Source: Strobilurus pachycystidiatus
Taxonomy: Eukaryota; Basidiomycota; Agaricomycetes; Agaricales; Physalacriaceae
DNA length: 64,000 nt
Direction of reading: 5' to 3'
Assembly: GCA_019915135.1 (NCBI GenBank)
Contig: JAHLMK010000022.1
Coordinates: forward strand, 1-64,000
The notes beneath the pieces were generated by a model. That model saw only the letters and a program-made list of their open reading frames with translations, had not been told where the DNA came from and searched no databases. Below are positions 40,838 through 51,831 of the stretch, in pieces (the stretch's first letter is position 1; each line of letters opens with the position of its first letter). A program made the position numbers and the translations under genes.

Positions 40838-42398
40838 ATGTCTGCTCGTTATGCACCTCTTCCCAATCCGCGCTCAGACCGCGACGCTAACCACGAGATG
40901 GATGCTGCTTTCGCCGACTCAGACGAGGAGGAGGACGACATCAACGATGCTTCCGAGTCGCAGCCTCTAAACCCCACTCCCAGTTCGCCACAGCGCGGCC
41001 ACCGCTCCATGCAGTCTACACACATTCCCGGCGCATACGACTTCGAGAACGTGGACTATGATTACACGCAGCCCCCTCCCGGCTCTCCTCCTCCCCCATC
41101 GAGCACGGCGCTACCCAACAACATTGGTAATAGCAACGGCTCAATCCCCTCCTTCAACATTGCTACTTTGCGGGCCGGCCCCAGGAGAGGATGGTTCCAG
41201 CGCAGCGCTGGGGCTATATTGCCTACCGCAGTCGCCCAGCGGCTTGGTATCACACAACAGCGTCGGCCGGAGGGGGCCATCGGTGGCGGCACCAACAATG
41301 ATGGTGTCTTCGCCAATGTCACCGCCAAGCCGACACGGCCTATCAGAATTCAGGATGGTGCGCCTTTTTGTCATATCTCCCCCATATCATATCTCACCAT
41401 TTGTCAGGCGATGAGACTCATATCGTTCCAGAGGACACGCAAGCGGAAGCGCCGCCTTCCTATGCTTCGGCCCAAGCTGACTCAGTGCCGCCCTACTGGG
41501 AAACCACCGTTCATGCACCATTCTCGCCCGACTCTATTGGGGAAATGATCATTGATGCCCTTCCGACAGGGTCTGTCTTCTCGTTCCTTTGCAACATGCT
41601 GGTGTCTATATCGTTCCAGTTCATTGGCTTCCTCCTCACATATCTCCTGCACACTACACACGCTGCTCGTCTCGGCTCTCGTGCTGGGCTCGGAGTAACT
41701 CTTATACAATACGGGTTTGCGTTACGTGGCCGTTTGGATGACAACGGTGATGGTGAAAGTGGATGGGGCCAATGGACGCCGGACTCCAACAGCACAGCAT
41801 GGATGAGCCCAGCTGAGGCGGCCTCGTACTATAATAACGCAAACGCCACAGCGCCCGCTGATTCTCCATACGCGGGTCTTACCGAGGAACAAGCTGGCCA
41901 GCTTGTCGCTGACGCCACAACCGAATGGTTATCATTCTTCCTCATGACTGTTGGTGCGTGCCGCCTTCTCTGTTCGGATCTTCGGTTGCTCAAATATGTT
42001 ATATAGGATGGTTCGTCTTGCTGACATCTCTTCTTGGCTTTTGGCGCGTCAAGCGCTGGGAACGCGGGATCATGGCGACTCAACAACAAAATGCCCCTGC
42101 AGCCCCTGCCACTGAAGGCCAGGGATCAGAACAGGCTGTCACCCAGTTCGAAAGAGCATTCGGGCTGCATAGACTCTCAAGCGGAGATTTCTTCCGTCAA
42201 GGATTCGTCTTCGGAAGAAGAGATGATGACGATGAAGCTGCTCGCCTTGCTGCCGCGGAGGAAGGCCACTCTGAAGATGAAATAGCTCGAATCTTGGCTA
42301 TCGCTCCCGATGATCCAAACCGAGCCCGATTAATCGCAGAGGCGTTAGAGAACGAAAGAAGACTACAGCATGACCTTCGGGTGGCTGGATTATTGTAA
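40838..42398 (+). CDS. BSD2 / NEDD4-family interacting membrane protein
   Basis: Exons 40838-41357, 41408-41953 and 42007-42398 join in frame (about 485 residues). Two PY-type motifs (PPSY, PPYW) precede three hydrophobic segments: SVFSFLCNMLVSISFQFIGF, a second near LGVTLIQYGFALRG, and a third that spans the last intron (FFLMTVGWFVLLTSLLGFW). This is the layout of yeast Bsd2 and animal Ndfip proteins, which recruit Rsp5/NEDD4 ubiquitin ligases to sort metal transporters and other membrane proteins to the vacuole. The acidic N terminus and the long tail are extra. Confidence 0.88.
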
Positions 42399-42564
42399 CA
42401 TTCAAGCTCTCATTTTTATTATCCTATTAAGTACTGTACATTCACCGATGATTTGTTTGGACAGTTATCTTGCAATCCTATATGATACGTTCTGCCTGCT
42501 AAGTTGATCGCATTCGCGCGTCCAAATCGAGCACGTCACTGATGCAGATACACCTCAGGCTACC

Positions 42565-43176
42565 ATGTCCACCATCATCATTCGTAGAGCCGTCGAGGCG
42601 GATACGCCATCCTTATCGCATATCTGTCTGGTTACGGGGGATGCAGGCAGATCGGCAGAATCTCTGCATGATTATGGCGAGCTACCTGGGCTTGTGTATG
42701 CGGTCCCGTATGTGAAGTCGCCGGGTTGCTGGGGTTTCGTGATGGAGGATCAAGGCAACGCGGAAGTGGTGGGATATGTGTTAGGATCACTCGACACACG
42801 GGCCTTCGAAGAGTATACCTCGCAACATTGGTGGCCATCACTGGCCGAGAAATATCCACCATCGATGGCGAAGAAACCGGCGGACGAGCGCTACATGAAG
42901 CTGCTCAGGAAGATGCACACAGCCCCGGAGCCGAACATCACTTTCTCGGGAGCCCATCTTCATATCGACATTCTTCCAGCGTACCAGGGAAAGGGATGGG
43001 GAAGGAAATTGATGGAAACGGCTGCAGAACACCTAAAGACTGAGGGTGTGGCGGGTGTGTGGGTCGGCATGGATCCTCGGAATGTCAAGGCCAGGAACTT
43101 CTATGAACGTCTGGGATTTGGGCCCATCCCAGGCGGATCGACGTCCACGATGGGATTGAAGTTTGTGGATCCATAG
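42565..43176 (+). CDS. GNAT-family N-acetyltransferase
   Basis: Single exon, 203 residues. The acetyl-CoA-binding motif is clear (HIDILPAYQGKGWGRKLM, the Q-x-x-G-x-G/A loop), as is the later NVKARNFYERLGF helix typical of GNAT enzymes. The N terminus (IIIRRAVEADTPSLSHIC) also fits. The substrate cannot be told from sequence; small amines or sugars are common for this subfamily in fungi. Confidence 0.85.
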   Translation: MSTIIIRRAVEADTPSLSHICLVTGDAGRSAESLHDYGELPGLVYAVPYVKSPGCWGFVMEDQGNAEVVGYVLGSLDTRAFEEYTSQHWWPSLAEKYPPSMAKKPADERYMKLLRKMHTAPEPNITFSGAHLHIDILPAYQGKGWGRKLMETAAEHLKTEGVAGVWVGMDPRNVKARNFYERLGFGPIPGGSTSTMGLKFVDP

Positions 43177-44211
43177 GTTTTACGCGTCAGATCATTAGAT
43201 TGTTAGATTCCCCACTTTGAACTATATAGATTTCGCTGTGAGACTTGTGCGATTGCACTAGAGTACCTGGCAGGGTGCCAGAGCCTAGTCTCGTAAACCG
43301 ACTTTGTAGTAGGAAGACAATCGTTCCTACTGTTACAAAGTCTGGAGTTTGATGGGGGGTCGTAGCACTAGGTGCCCATTTCCCACGCCCGGCATCTCGG
43401 CGGGAATTTGCACCTCTTCATGGACGTAGAACATCGACTCAAGGCTAAGCTCATACTGTCAAAATTGCCTCTGGATTACAGTAGCAGTACTTCTCATATT
43501 CATCTTTCTCAAGGCACGTAAGGCATCTTATAATCGTGCGCACGTTTGTTCATCTGTAATTGGTAGCTTGCAATTGCGGTGCAGGTAGATCATTGTTTTC
43601 TGTGGGAGACGGCCCAGTGCCTATCAGATGCGACGGCTGAGTGAGATGCAACTGCAGGAATTGGAAGGGGCCATCTCTGGTTTGATGTTTCCAGGAGGAG
43701 TGCGACACCTCGCGACACTGCAGCGCCACGCGACATCACTGCATTTGCCGCTCGGGCCACTCTCGGATCACCATAATTTTCATACTCCGCGTGATGGATT
43801 GGCACCTCCTACTAGGGCCCCCCATCAAATTCTAGACTAGCCAGAGCCTACATCCTGAGGACAAGCTAAGGGACTCATTGGACGAACAAACTAAGTGACG
43901 TTTTGGGAACAAGGACGGCTCGAATTAGCAAAGCCACGAGGTGAAGAAGCAGGGTTGCCATCCAACGGAACCCTTGTTTGCCTGGATTTGACAGTGTGGG
44001 TCAACAAGAACTGCCATACTTGGTATCGCAAACGCACCGTCCTGGATTGCTTGATGATCTCTGACTGTTCGTATAAAGGGCCGAGTCCAACATGCTGTCC
44101 CCATCAGCAACAACGCTCTGTCCTCCCTCCCACCCGCAATACTCGCGATTCACGCCACATCTAGGCCCTTCGCAGTCGTACACTACCACATCACCTCATC
44201 AGCCACACTAG
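43177..44211. other. Intergenic stretch with a foldback
   Basis: No supported gene. A hairpin at 43300-43342 pairs GACTTTGTA with TACAAAGTC and TAGGAA with TTCCTA. Otherwise unremarkable. Confidence 0.5.
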
Positions 44212-44466
44212 ATGTCGTACAACACAGTCTCGTCGTTCGCGTCGACCGCTAGGACCGGCCCCTCCGCTGCGAGTCCGTTCGCGCTCTTCATGACAAATCA
44301 GTCCCCCCGCGACACACATCTCATGTACGAAGAGCTGGGACAACTCTTCTCTTCGAAGCGAAGAGAGTCCCCATTGTCGTCGGATGACGAAGAGGAGGAG
44401 AAGAAACTGAAGTTCACCTTCAGGCGACTTTTTGGCCTGCGAAGGAGCAGACGGAACTCCTTCTAG
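44212..44466 (+). CDS. Small uncharacterised protein
   Basis: An 84-residue single-exon frame with an ATG after a CACTAG context. Ser-rich N terminus, acidic patch (SSDDEEEEKK), then a basic end (FRRLFGLRRSRRNSF). No domain. It could be a real small protein or an exon of a larger one. Confidence 0.4.
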   Translation: MSYNTVSSFASTARTGPSAASPFALFMTNQSPRDTHLMYEELGQLFSSKRRESPLSSDDEEEEKKLKFTFRRLFGLRRSRRNSF

Positions 44467-45276
44467 GCGTTCAACGTCCATCACCAGCATCCTTGCCTGC
44501 ACACCCCGCTATTGCAGCACATCACACTCTCACATCATCGCTCAAAGCACATATACCAGTTCCTTGATTCTCTGTATCCATTACCGCACGGACTCGTTTG
44601 CACTGCCATCATTAGCTCACAATCATCCCCACCTATATGACATGTATCAATATTTGGACTCTATTTCACAGTTGCGGATGTCGTTGGCTTCCTCCCAGAC
44701 GTGTGTATCCCGCCATTGTTCGCCCGAATAGGTAGTTCGGCGAAGTTCGCGCCTGGGCGGCACGACTGACTCTGTGCCGCGTTTTCAGCGGCACGCGATC
44801 GCGATCGAGCCCGTGTTCTTCGCTGATGCATGAATTAAATTTATAATATACAGGCCTATAGACCTGCTAAAGTCTTTTTCAACACGCTCTACATACTATA
44901 AAGGGTCTTGTTCAGCGTTTGAGATCTTGGTAGGTCATTCCCAGAGTAAAGTCTCCTCTCGATAACAAACTGAGAGTCGACAATTGCAATGTCTTCTTCC
45001 TTACTCTGCTATTAGTATATGCATGAAGGCTCGCCGAGTCCCGTGCAAAGACAACATCTCTCAATGCTAGTAGCAATTGGCCGACGTTCATGAGTTTGTC
45101 GTTACATCGTATTGCATGCAAACCGCTATACATATTTCCTGAATTCGAGAGCAAGATGATACTGTAGGTGTAGTTGGAAGCTTTTTCTGAGCGCTAGCCT
45201 CGTTTGTACTTACCTGTGCACTCACAAAGCTCGATTCCAGAAGTATACAAAGACCCGACGAACTGTTGGGTTTATG
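44467..45276. other. Intergenic stretch
   Basis: No coding region that I can support. It ends at the left target copy (45268-45276) of the MITE. Confidence 0.4.
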
Positions 45277-45858
45277 TAGTCTCGCTTACCATACGGCTAC
45301 ATCCACCCTAAAAGGGAACCCGTCTGTAGCCGTCTGGGAGCCAATCAGCCAAATAACCGTGATACTGACTTCGGGTTTTCCCGAAGTCACTGTCACTTTT
45401 TATGCGTGTCTGCACAGTAGTGTCCTCCAGGTACCGCCATACGGTGGCGGAGTGAAGTGTTCATAAACCAATGTCAGTATGATATATAGCGAGAGTGCAG
45501 CTAAAATTTGGCCGATGCAAGTCAACGCAAAGGTGCCATTTGGCAGAGATCACTCCCTTCCCGATTCGGCGTTGGGCTCCGTAACATCACGCGAATAAGA
45601 GACCAGCTGTCGCACACGCCATCTCATCGATTTCACTATTATAGGCCTTCGTATGCTTTCATTACATCAATAATAAAGTAAACACTTGATAAAGAGTGTG
45701 AGTAAATGCAGTTTGAAGACCACAGTACGTCGACAAAAGTGACAGTGACTTCGGGAAAACCCGAAGTCAGTATCACGGTTATTTGGTTGATTGGCTCCCA
45801 GACGGCTACAGACGGGTTCCCTTTTAGGGTGGATGTAGCCGTATGGTAAGCGAGACTA
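45277..45858. mobile_element. Mutator-like foldback MITE
   Basis: 120-bp terminal inverted repeats (45277-45396 and 45739-45858) differ by about one base. An exact 9-bp direct repeat gggtttatg flanks both ends (45268-45276 and 45859-45867). Long inverted repeats plus 9-bp target duplications are typical of Mutator-like elements. The 342-bp interior has no transposase, so it is non-autonomous. Each repeat also contains its own small hairpin (GACTTCGGG..CCCGAAGTC). Confidence 0.88.
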
Positions 45859-45867
45859 GGGTTTATG

Positions 45868-47110
45868 AATAATATTATTGGTCCGTCTTGGACATAAAGA
45901 TACGCCGATGTCTCACCGACGTCGCTGAGGGTGTAGGTTTGATGGCTGGGCTTAGAATTTGTTGATCTATGGAGAGCGCCGAGGGTGGCTGACTGGTGGC
46001 TGGCGGGCTTGTGGCTGGTGATAATTATAGTTCGTTAGTATTGTCAGGGAGAGGTAGGCCCCCTGATAATACGGTTCCAACTTCGATCCAAAAGAGCCAA
46101 ATTCGACCGTTTTCAAAAATTGACTCCGATCCATGGAGCCAAATATGGGCATCCGTGGGGACCAAACTGCAGTGCCGATGGGCCAAAAAGTGGTCACAGT
46201 TGGTGTGCCCGAGTGGCGCGAGGGCCAAAAAGCGCCATATTGGGGAAGTCGGGGCGCCGCAGGCGCGAAAATGTGTGGCGCAGGAGCCCGAGCGCGTCTG
46301 AACTCCGATCCAGAGGGCCAAAAATGGCCAAAATTCGAAAAATCGGCAGAGCCAAAAACAGGCCTCACCGGATCGGAGTTTAAAGCCTATTGACGGGGGT
46401 CCTGGAGAGGTCGCGTGTCAGTGTCACGCCGTCACGGTCAGTTCGATTTATTCAAATCATTGCCCTTTACCACTTGACCTGCACCAGCCTTAACTGATTT
46501 TTACCAAGGCGCGCAAAGCATGGACTGTTAACCTACTCCTACATGACTTAACGAGTACATGACGTCTGAGTCTTCCGATTTGGAATTCAGCACAGGCTTT
46601 ACAGTCATTCCAATCCTGAATCTGCGCTGTATTCAAGCTCGCTCCGTTCGCGTAATCGACTCACGCATCCAAGAAGGGCATCCTTCCCCCCACATGGTAC
46701 ATGTCCAGCTCGCATCCCTGATGTTTGGCCGCGTTGTTATCTTCCAAGTTCAGTAAACCGCCCACTGTGACAGCTGGCACACTCGGGCTCCCACCATTTA
46801 GCTCTCACTTCTTTGCGCAGATCTTCGTGGGCTTTGAACCTCTAGTCTTCTTATTATCCGGCCATCGGCTACGCAGAAGACCGTATATTGGGTGTGGCGC
46901 TCAAGCGTACTTATTCTATTTTTTTCGAATTGATCAGATGCCCATCACTCGGTCGCCTCGCCGGAGGGAGGTTGACCTCCTGTTCAGGGCTATTTCAGGG
47001 AAAAGAGCGTTTGGTAACGCCGGACCAAGGACGGACATACGCGAACTGCAGCTCTTAAATACAATCACACGGATGTCCTCACAAGACCCCCTCAAACCCT
47101 CTTAGTCTCC
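45868..47110. other. Intergenic stretch with dispersed repeats
   Basis: No supported gene. Between 46080 and 46385 the motif actccgatcc occurs twice directly (46122-46132; 46301-46311) and once inverted (46370-46380), mixed with repeated gccaaaaa blocks. This looks like a decayed repeat. Confidence 0.45.
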
Positions 47111-49237
47111 ATGAGCACAGACATTGCGCGAACCTTTGGCGCGGTCCTGGTTGGGGGGCTTTTTGCCTCTTTGTGAGTGATCTCTTCCCTGGCCCAGATA
47201 TCTTCTGAACAGCTTGGGCAGACTTTCTGGCACTGTAACCATTCAAAGCATTGTCTACCACAAACTGTATCCCACCGATGTTCCCACTCTCAAGTTACTG
47301 GTAGCATCTTCCCCTCGCCATTCACGATAACCCGCTCATGCACTGCCGTCCAGGTTCTAGGAATATGGTATTTGACTCGTCGTGGAGCGGCTTCCCTGGC
47401 TAAGACCTTCTAGGTTCCTCGACACTTTGCACACCTGCTTCATCTGGGTGTCGAACTGGATTTATCTTATCCATCACTATGGCGAGTCCGACTACATTGA
47501 GATTATCCCGTGGTACGCACCCCGCCATCCCCGATTCGCTGTGAACTGAATTGTAATGGCCGCACGTCACAGGAGCATTGCGGTATGACATCGGGTCTCC
47601 TACAGACACCCTTCTATGAACTGACCGCCGACGCTGCAGTTGACTATCATACTTACGGTGCGTCGGTCAGATGTCTTCAATTCGTGGGCCATCGCTCAAT
47701 TTTTGAATTTCCCGGGCATGCAGGCTGTACTCACGTTCCTTGTTCATTGGTTCGTGTGCCTCTCTCTTATCTGTGACTTTTGTACCAACGAAGGTCTTAG
47801 CTTCTTTGCTCAGCGAATCTACCTCTGTTTGTTTACTGTCCATATCATGGGTATCCCTGGCTGACGGACGTACACAGTGAGCAAGAAAAACTGGCTAATC
47901 GCATGTCCCATTGTACGTTTCTCACACTGCCCTCATCTTCGCCGCATTCTTACAAGACCCCTCCAGCTGATACTGGCAGTGTTAAGGCTCGGTGGGTTTA
48001 TTTTACCATTGTACCCTGGGCGTCGCCGCTCACCTTCTTTGTTCACAAGCTGCCGCATCTAGTAAGTGCCGCCGTTCATCTCCATGAATACTTACTTGAC
48101 TGTGTTCTATCGTAGCAACCACGGCTGAAATGTGCGCCGGAACACAATATCACCTACGCGTCTGAAACCTCACTCTAGGATTCGGCTACACACGTTCAAG
48201 TCCTTCAAAGCCGATTTCAAAGTTTGTTTCCACTTGCTTTCTCTTCTGTTCTAACCCTCTTCTAGTGGGTTTTCACCCTTGGTCTCGCGTTGTCTACGGG
48301 CGTTGATATCCTGATCACCGGATCCCTTTTCTTGCTCCTCCGGACGTCACGCAGTAAAACAGGCGCCGAAAGGTGCGCCACCATCTTTTATCCCATGTGT
48401 GCCTGCCTTTCTAACCTCGCATTTCTGATATCGCGTCTGTTATTACAATAAACGGTAACAGCCTCAATGCGATCATAGATTCTCTCATTCTATACGCGTT
48501 CGAGACAGGTTCACTCACCTGGTGTGTGAAGACTCTTTTGTCTTTGCTCTCTCTCACGCCTCTGCTTTTTTCAGTGCGGCAACAATTGTGGCCATGATAT
48601 GTGTGAGTCTCTTTCCCCACAGAATCCCCGGCCTCTTTACATATCCGGCATTTTTTGTGCTTAATTGAAATTATTGCTTCTCAGTGGCTCGCGATGCCGA
48701 CAAATTTGGTTTTCATGGGCATACACTTCGTCATTGGGAAATGTGTGTTCTCAGGTCACACGCTGGCTGACCTTCGATGTACTGACAATCGTCATGTTCC
48801 AGTTTACGCTATTTCTCTTCTCGTAACGTGTGTTCACTGTCCTTTGGACCCTATTATTGTTCTTACAATGTTGCTGACAAACAGGTTGAACACGCGCCAG
48901 AGCATCAGACATGGCCGTTCTCAATCTTCTGCTGATGGAGGAGGCAACGCCATTCTGGTAATGGACACCCGCCGAAACCGCTCGATGCCATACCCTGTAA
49001 GTACCTGAACTGCTCGTCTGTTTCTGCATGTTGAAATAAATGCTCAGCCGTCGGAAGTCACTTCTGGGGGACGAGTCTCTGACATTGGGAAACGGTCAGA
49101 GGTGTGTAGGATTTCTCTCACCCTCACCGAATAACACCGTGTTGACATGTGTTCAGTTGCAGATCAGCGTTGAGCGAAGCGTACAGTACACAACGGACTC
49201 CTTCGAGAGACCCAAGATGACCGTGAGCGTTAATTGA
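47111..49237 (+). CDS. DUF6534-type seven-helix membrane protein
   Basis: A many-exon gene that short frames hide. Recognisable pieces, in order: MSTDIARTFGAVLVGGLFAS (47111), LSGTVTIQSIVYHKLYP (about 47228), LDTLHTCFIWVSNWIYLI (about 47417), LALSTGVDILITGSLFLLLR (about 48285), SLILYAFETGSLT (about 48475), WLAMPTNLVFMGIHFVIGK (about 48690), LNTRQSIR (about 48890), and a tail with ISVERSVQYTTDS ending at TGA 49237. This is the order of the agaricomycete DUF6534 family, predicted to have seven helices; members are abundant and uncharacterised. Exact exon borders are not given because several introns are tentative. Confidence 0.75.
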
Positions 49238-49809
49238 GAAATTCCAATGGGTTTCGACTGGGCGTCCTGTTGTCCGAACTTGTATCTTTACGCTTGTAGT
49301 ACCCAGGCTTCGGCAGACGATGTAACTCAAATCTGTGATTGGAGTATGTACAGTGAGTCAGTGACTTATGACTTTTCTTACATCCGAGCATGTTACCTTT
49401 GAACAAACTAGCCGAAGGCTAGCGAGGCGTCCCTCGATTACCTGACACCGAAATTGCTCCGCGATTATTGCGGCTTGGCGTGGACCCACAGTACATATAC
49501 TTCTCATCTGTGCCCTGCAGCTGTGTGCAGTGCTTCACGGTCAACGACTACTCCGACAAAGAGACGGTCATAGCGGGCCCTGAGGATCCTGCCACTTACC
49601 AGAGTTTACCAGGCACCTCTATTGAAACATTATGAACGCCACTGCATGACCCGACGAGCACACGGTGCGCGCTCTCCGACAGTCAGGCATGAACACAAAG
49701 ATCAGACAAAAATATGGCAGTTCTTCTGATATCAGACCTTTCATACTTGCTGACAGCCCACAGTCATACATCAACGAGAATTGAGCAGGAATTGAGGATG
49801 CTCGATTAG
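49238..49809. other. Intergenic stretch
   Basis: I see no gene or clear repeat here. It separates the DUF6534 gene from a convergent minus-strand gene. Confidence 0.4.
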
Positions 49810-50645
49810 TTAAGTAGTAAAATGAGATGAGAGGTAAAGATACATATGGATGTGTGTGTAGTGAGAGTGTAAGTGACAAGTCCAGATAAACTTCAAACAA
49901 GAAAAATCGTGTATATCTTTGTGACTCAACGACGGAAGAAATGAACTGGATGGCGAAGGATCTTGAAGGGGTGCGTGATCTTCCTCAAAACATTCAAAGG
50001 GTTGGAATTGGACTTGGTCAGAGGCGGTGAACGAGCTGTGTGCAACAAGTTGAGCGCTTTGATCCTCAGCCAAGCGGGCTTTGTCCGCAGACGTACCGGG
50101 ATAAATGGCATGTTGCAGCACCAGGCTTTCGTCGACAGACTCTGAGGTATCATTGTCCTCATCCAGGTCCAGAAAGTCCAAGTCCAAGTCCACATCACCA
50201 CTCTCCAAGGGGTGGGCTCCTCGGCGCACTTCAGGCGTCAACTTGTAAGGAGGGTCTGATGTGACATTGAGCGCGTCAGGATGGACGACGGCGACTGGTG
50301 ACAGGGAGAATGCGCCAGACATGCTAACTCGGAATGAGTAGGGATTTAGAAGACAGAGTGGCAAGCAGTCACGAACGGGGATCTGGGAGGCGCGGAGACG
50401 GTGACGACGCCATTCACGTTCTGCCGCCATTTCTGAATGTATGGCAAGCCCTTCGTTTGGCCTGGAGTGTCATTGTTGGCGCTGCGTCTTGTTAACCATG
50501 TTGCCGAGTATATGCACCCAGTGATACCCACCCATTGAAGAGCGCGGCAAAGGCATGAACGTCGTTTGGATCCGATCTGTTATCAAGGAATTCGTTATGC
50601 TTGTTGAGACGTCCGGCGTCGACTGTAATCGTGAGGGTATTCATT
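49810..50645 (-). CDS. Uncharacterised acidic protein
   Basis: Exon 1 starts at ATG 50645 and ends near 50533; a roughly 80-nt GT...AG intron is followed in frame by a long second exon to 49810. The protein has about 250 residues, with an Arg-rich region (EREWRRHRLR), then an acidic repeat-like stretch (VDLDLDFLDLDEDND). The last 40 residues are Ser/His/Tyr-rich and may be read-through after a missed intron. Function unknown. Confidence 0.5.
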
Positions 50646-50853
50646 ATAGAAAGAGAGTGAGTAAGAGAGGGAAAAGAGAGAGGGGGAATGGAGGGAAAGA
50701 GAAGGCCGAACAACAAAAACCCTTTATGTAGTACGGACAATTGCGAAGAGAACAATGAACATTTCCAGGAGGGGAAAGACCGTACGCTCATTGCCTGCCG
50801 GCGGCGGCACCTCCATTCGGTGTCTTGGTATGAAGAGTACTTGTAACACTTGT

Positions 50854-51772
50854 TTAACATGCTACTCTCTCCAGGTATGCGTTCCAGCCTTCTTCGCGGT
50901 ACCGTTTCGCCTGCTCGGCAATTTTGTCTGTTAGACTGTAGTCCTTGCCGTAAACACCACGTCCCACAATGATAACATCGCATCCCGATTCAAGCACGAC
51001 CTGACGCGGCGTTCTATATTGCTGGCCCATAGCATCGCCCTTGACGTCGAGACCAACCCCCGGAGTAAGAACAAGGAAGTCTTCATCCTCATCCACTGGC
51101 AACTCGGCACCGACGCCATCCATGCGCCTCTGAGCGATGAAGCCGATAACAAAGTCGCGATGGGCGCGAGCCATGCGCACCGCGTCGTCAGTGTACGATC
51201 CGCGTGCCAGTGAGCCCGCCGTGCTCATTTCAGCCAACAGCAATAGCCCGCGGCCGAGAGGAAGACCGACAGAGCTCAGACCGGTGACGACAGAAGGACC
51301 TGGGACCGGGTGAGCATTCGTGATATGCGACCAACTGGCAATTTTGTGAACTCCTGCGGAGTACTGCAGGGCAACGGTGTTCCCTGGCAAGTTTTAGAGG
51401 GTGTTGATGGCCTGGGTGTGTTGATAAGTACCTATGTCGGCAAACTTCCTATCCTCGAAGATAACGAAATCATGTTTGGTGCTCAAGGTTTGGAGATCGT
51501 CGATGAGGGAATAGTGAAAGTCTTCAATGATATCAACGTGCGTCTTAGAGGACAGAGTGTGAGATTGCAGCAGTCAACAGCAACAGAATGGATGCCTTTA
51601 TCAGACAGACGTAGGGCCCGACGGCGTCGATGATGGCGAGGAAGTCGGCGGCTTTTGTGACGTCGACGCTGACCGCGAGATTGGACTGTTTGCGCTCGAT
51701 CGTCTCAAGGAGGAGGCGGGCGGCGGGATTTGAGTGCTTCGAGGCGCGCGTCGCATACGATGACTTGTACAT
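50854..51772 (-). CDS. URA3: Orotidine 5'-phosphate decarboxylase
   Basis: The last step of UMP synthesis. Exon 1 starts at ATG 51772 and contains [25 protein letters not shown]. Exon 2 has THVDIIEDF...[10 protein letters not shown], the catalytic Asp/Lys region. Exon 3 runs [42 protein letters not shown], then [10 protein letters not shown] and IIVGRGVYG, the phosphate-binding motifs, to the stop at 50854. The first intron can only be joined in frame using a GC 5' splice site (AAG|GCATCC...CTAAG). All the usual active-site motifs are present, so the enzyme should work. It diverges from PUS7. Confidence 0.95.
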
Positions 51773-51831
51773 GATTGAGGTTGAATGAAAATTGTTCGAT
51801 CATCGATCGCACATCTTGCTTGTTGCCTATC
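51773..51831. promoter_or_regulatory. 59-bp divergent URA3-PUS7 intergenic promoter
   Basis: Only 59 bases separate the two start codons. The interval includes GATCATCGATCGCAC and no obvious TATA box. The transcription start sites probably overlap into each other's coding region. Confidence 0.7.
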
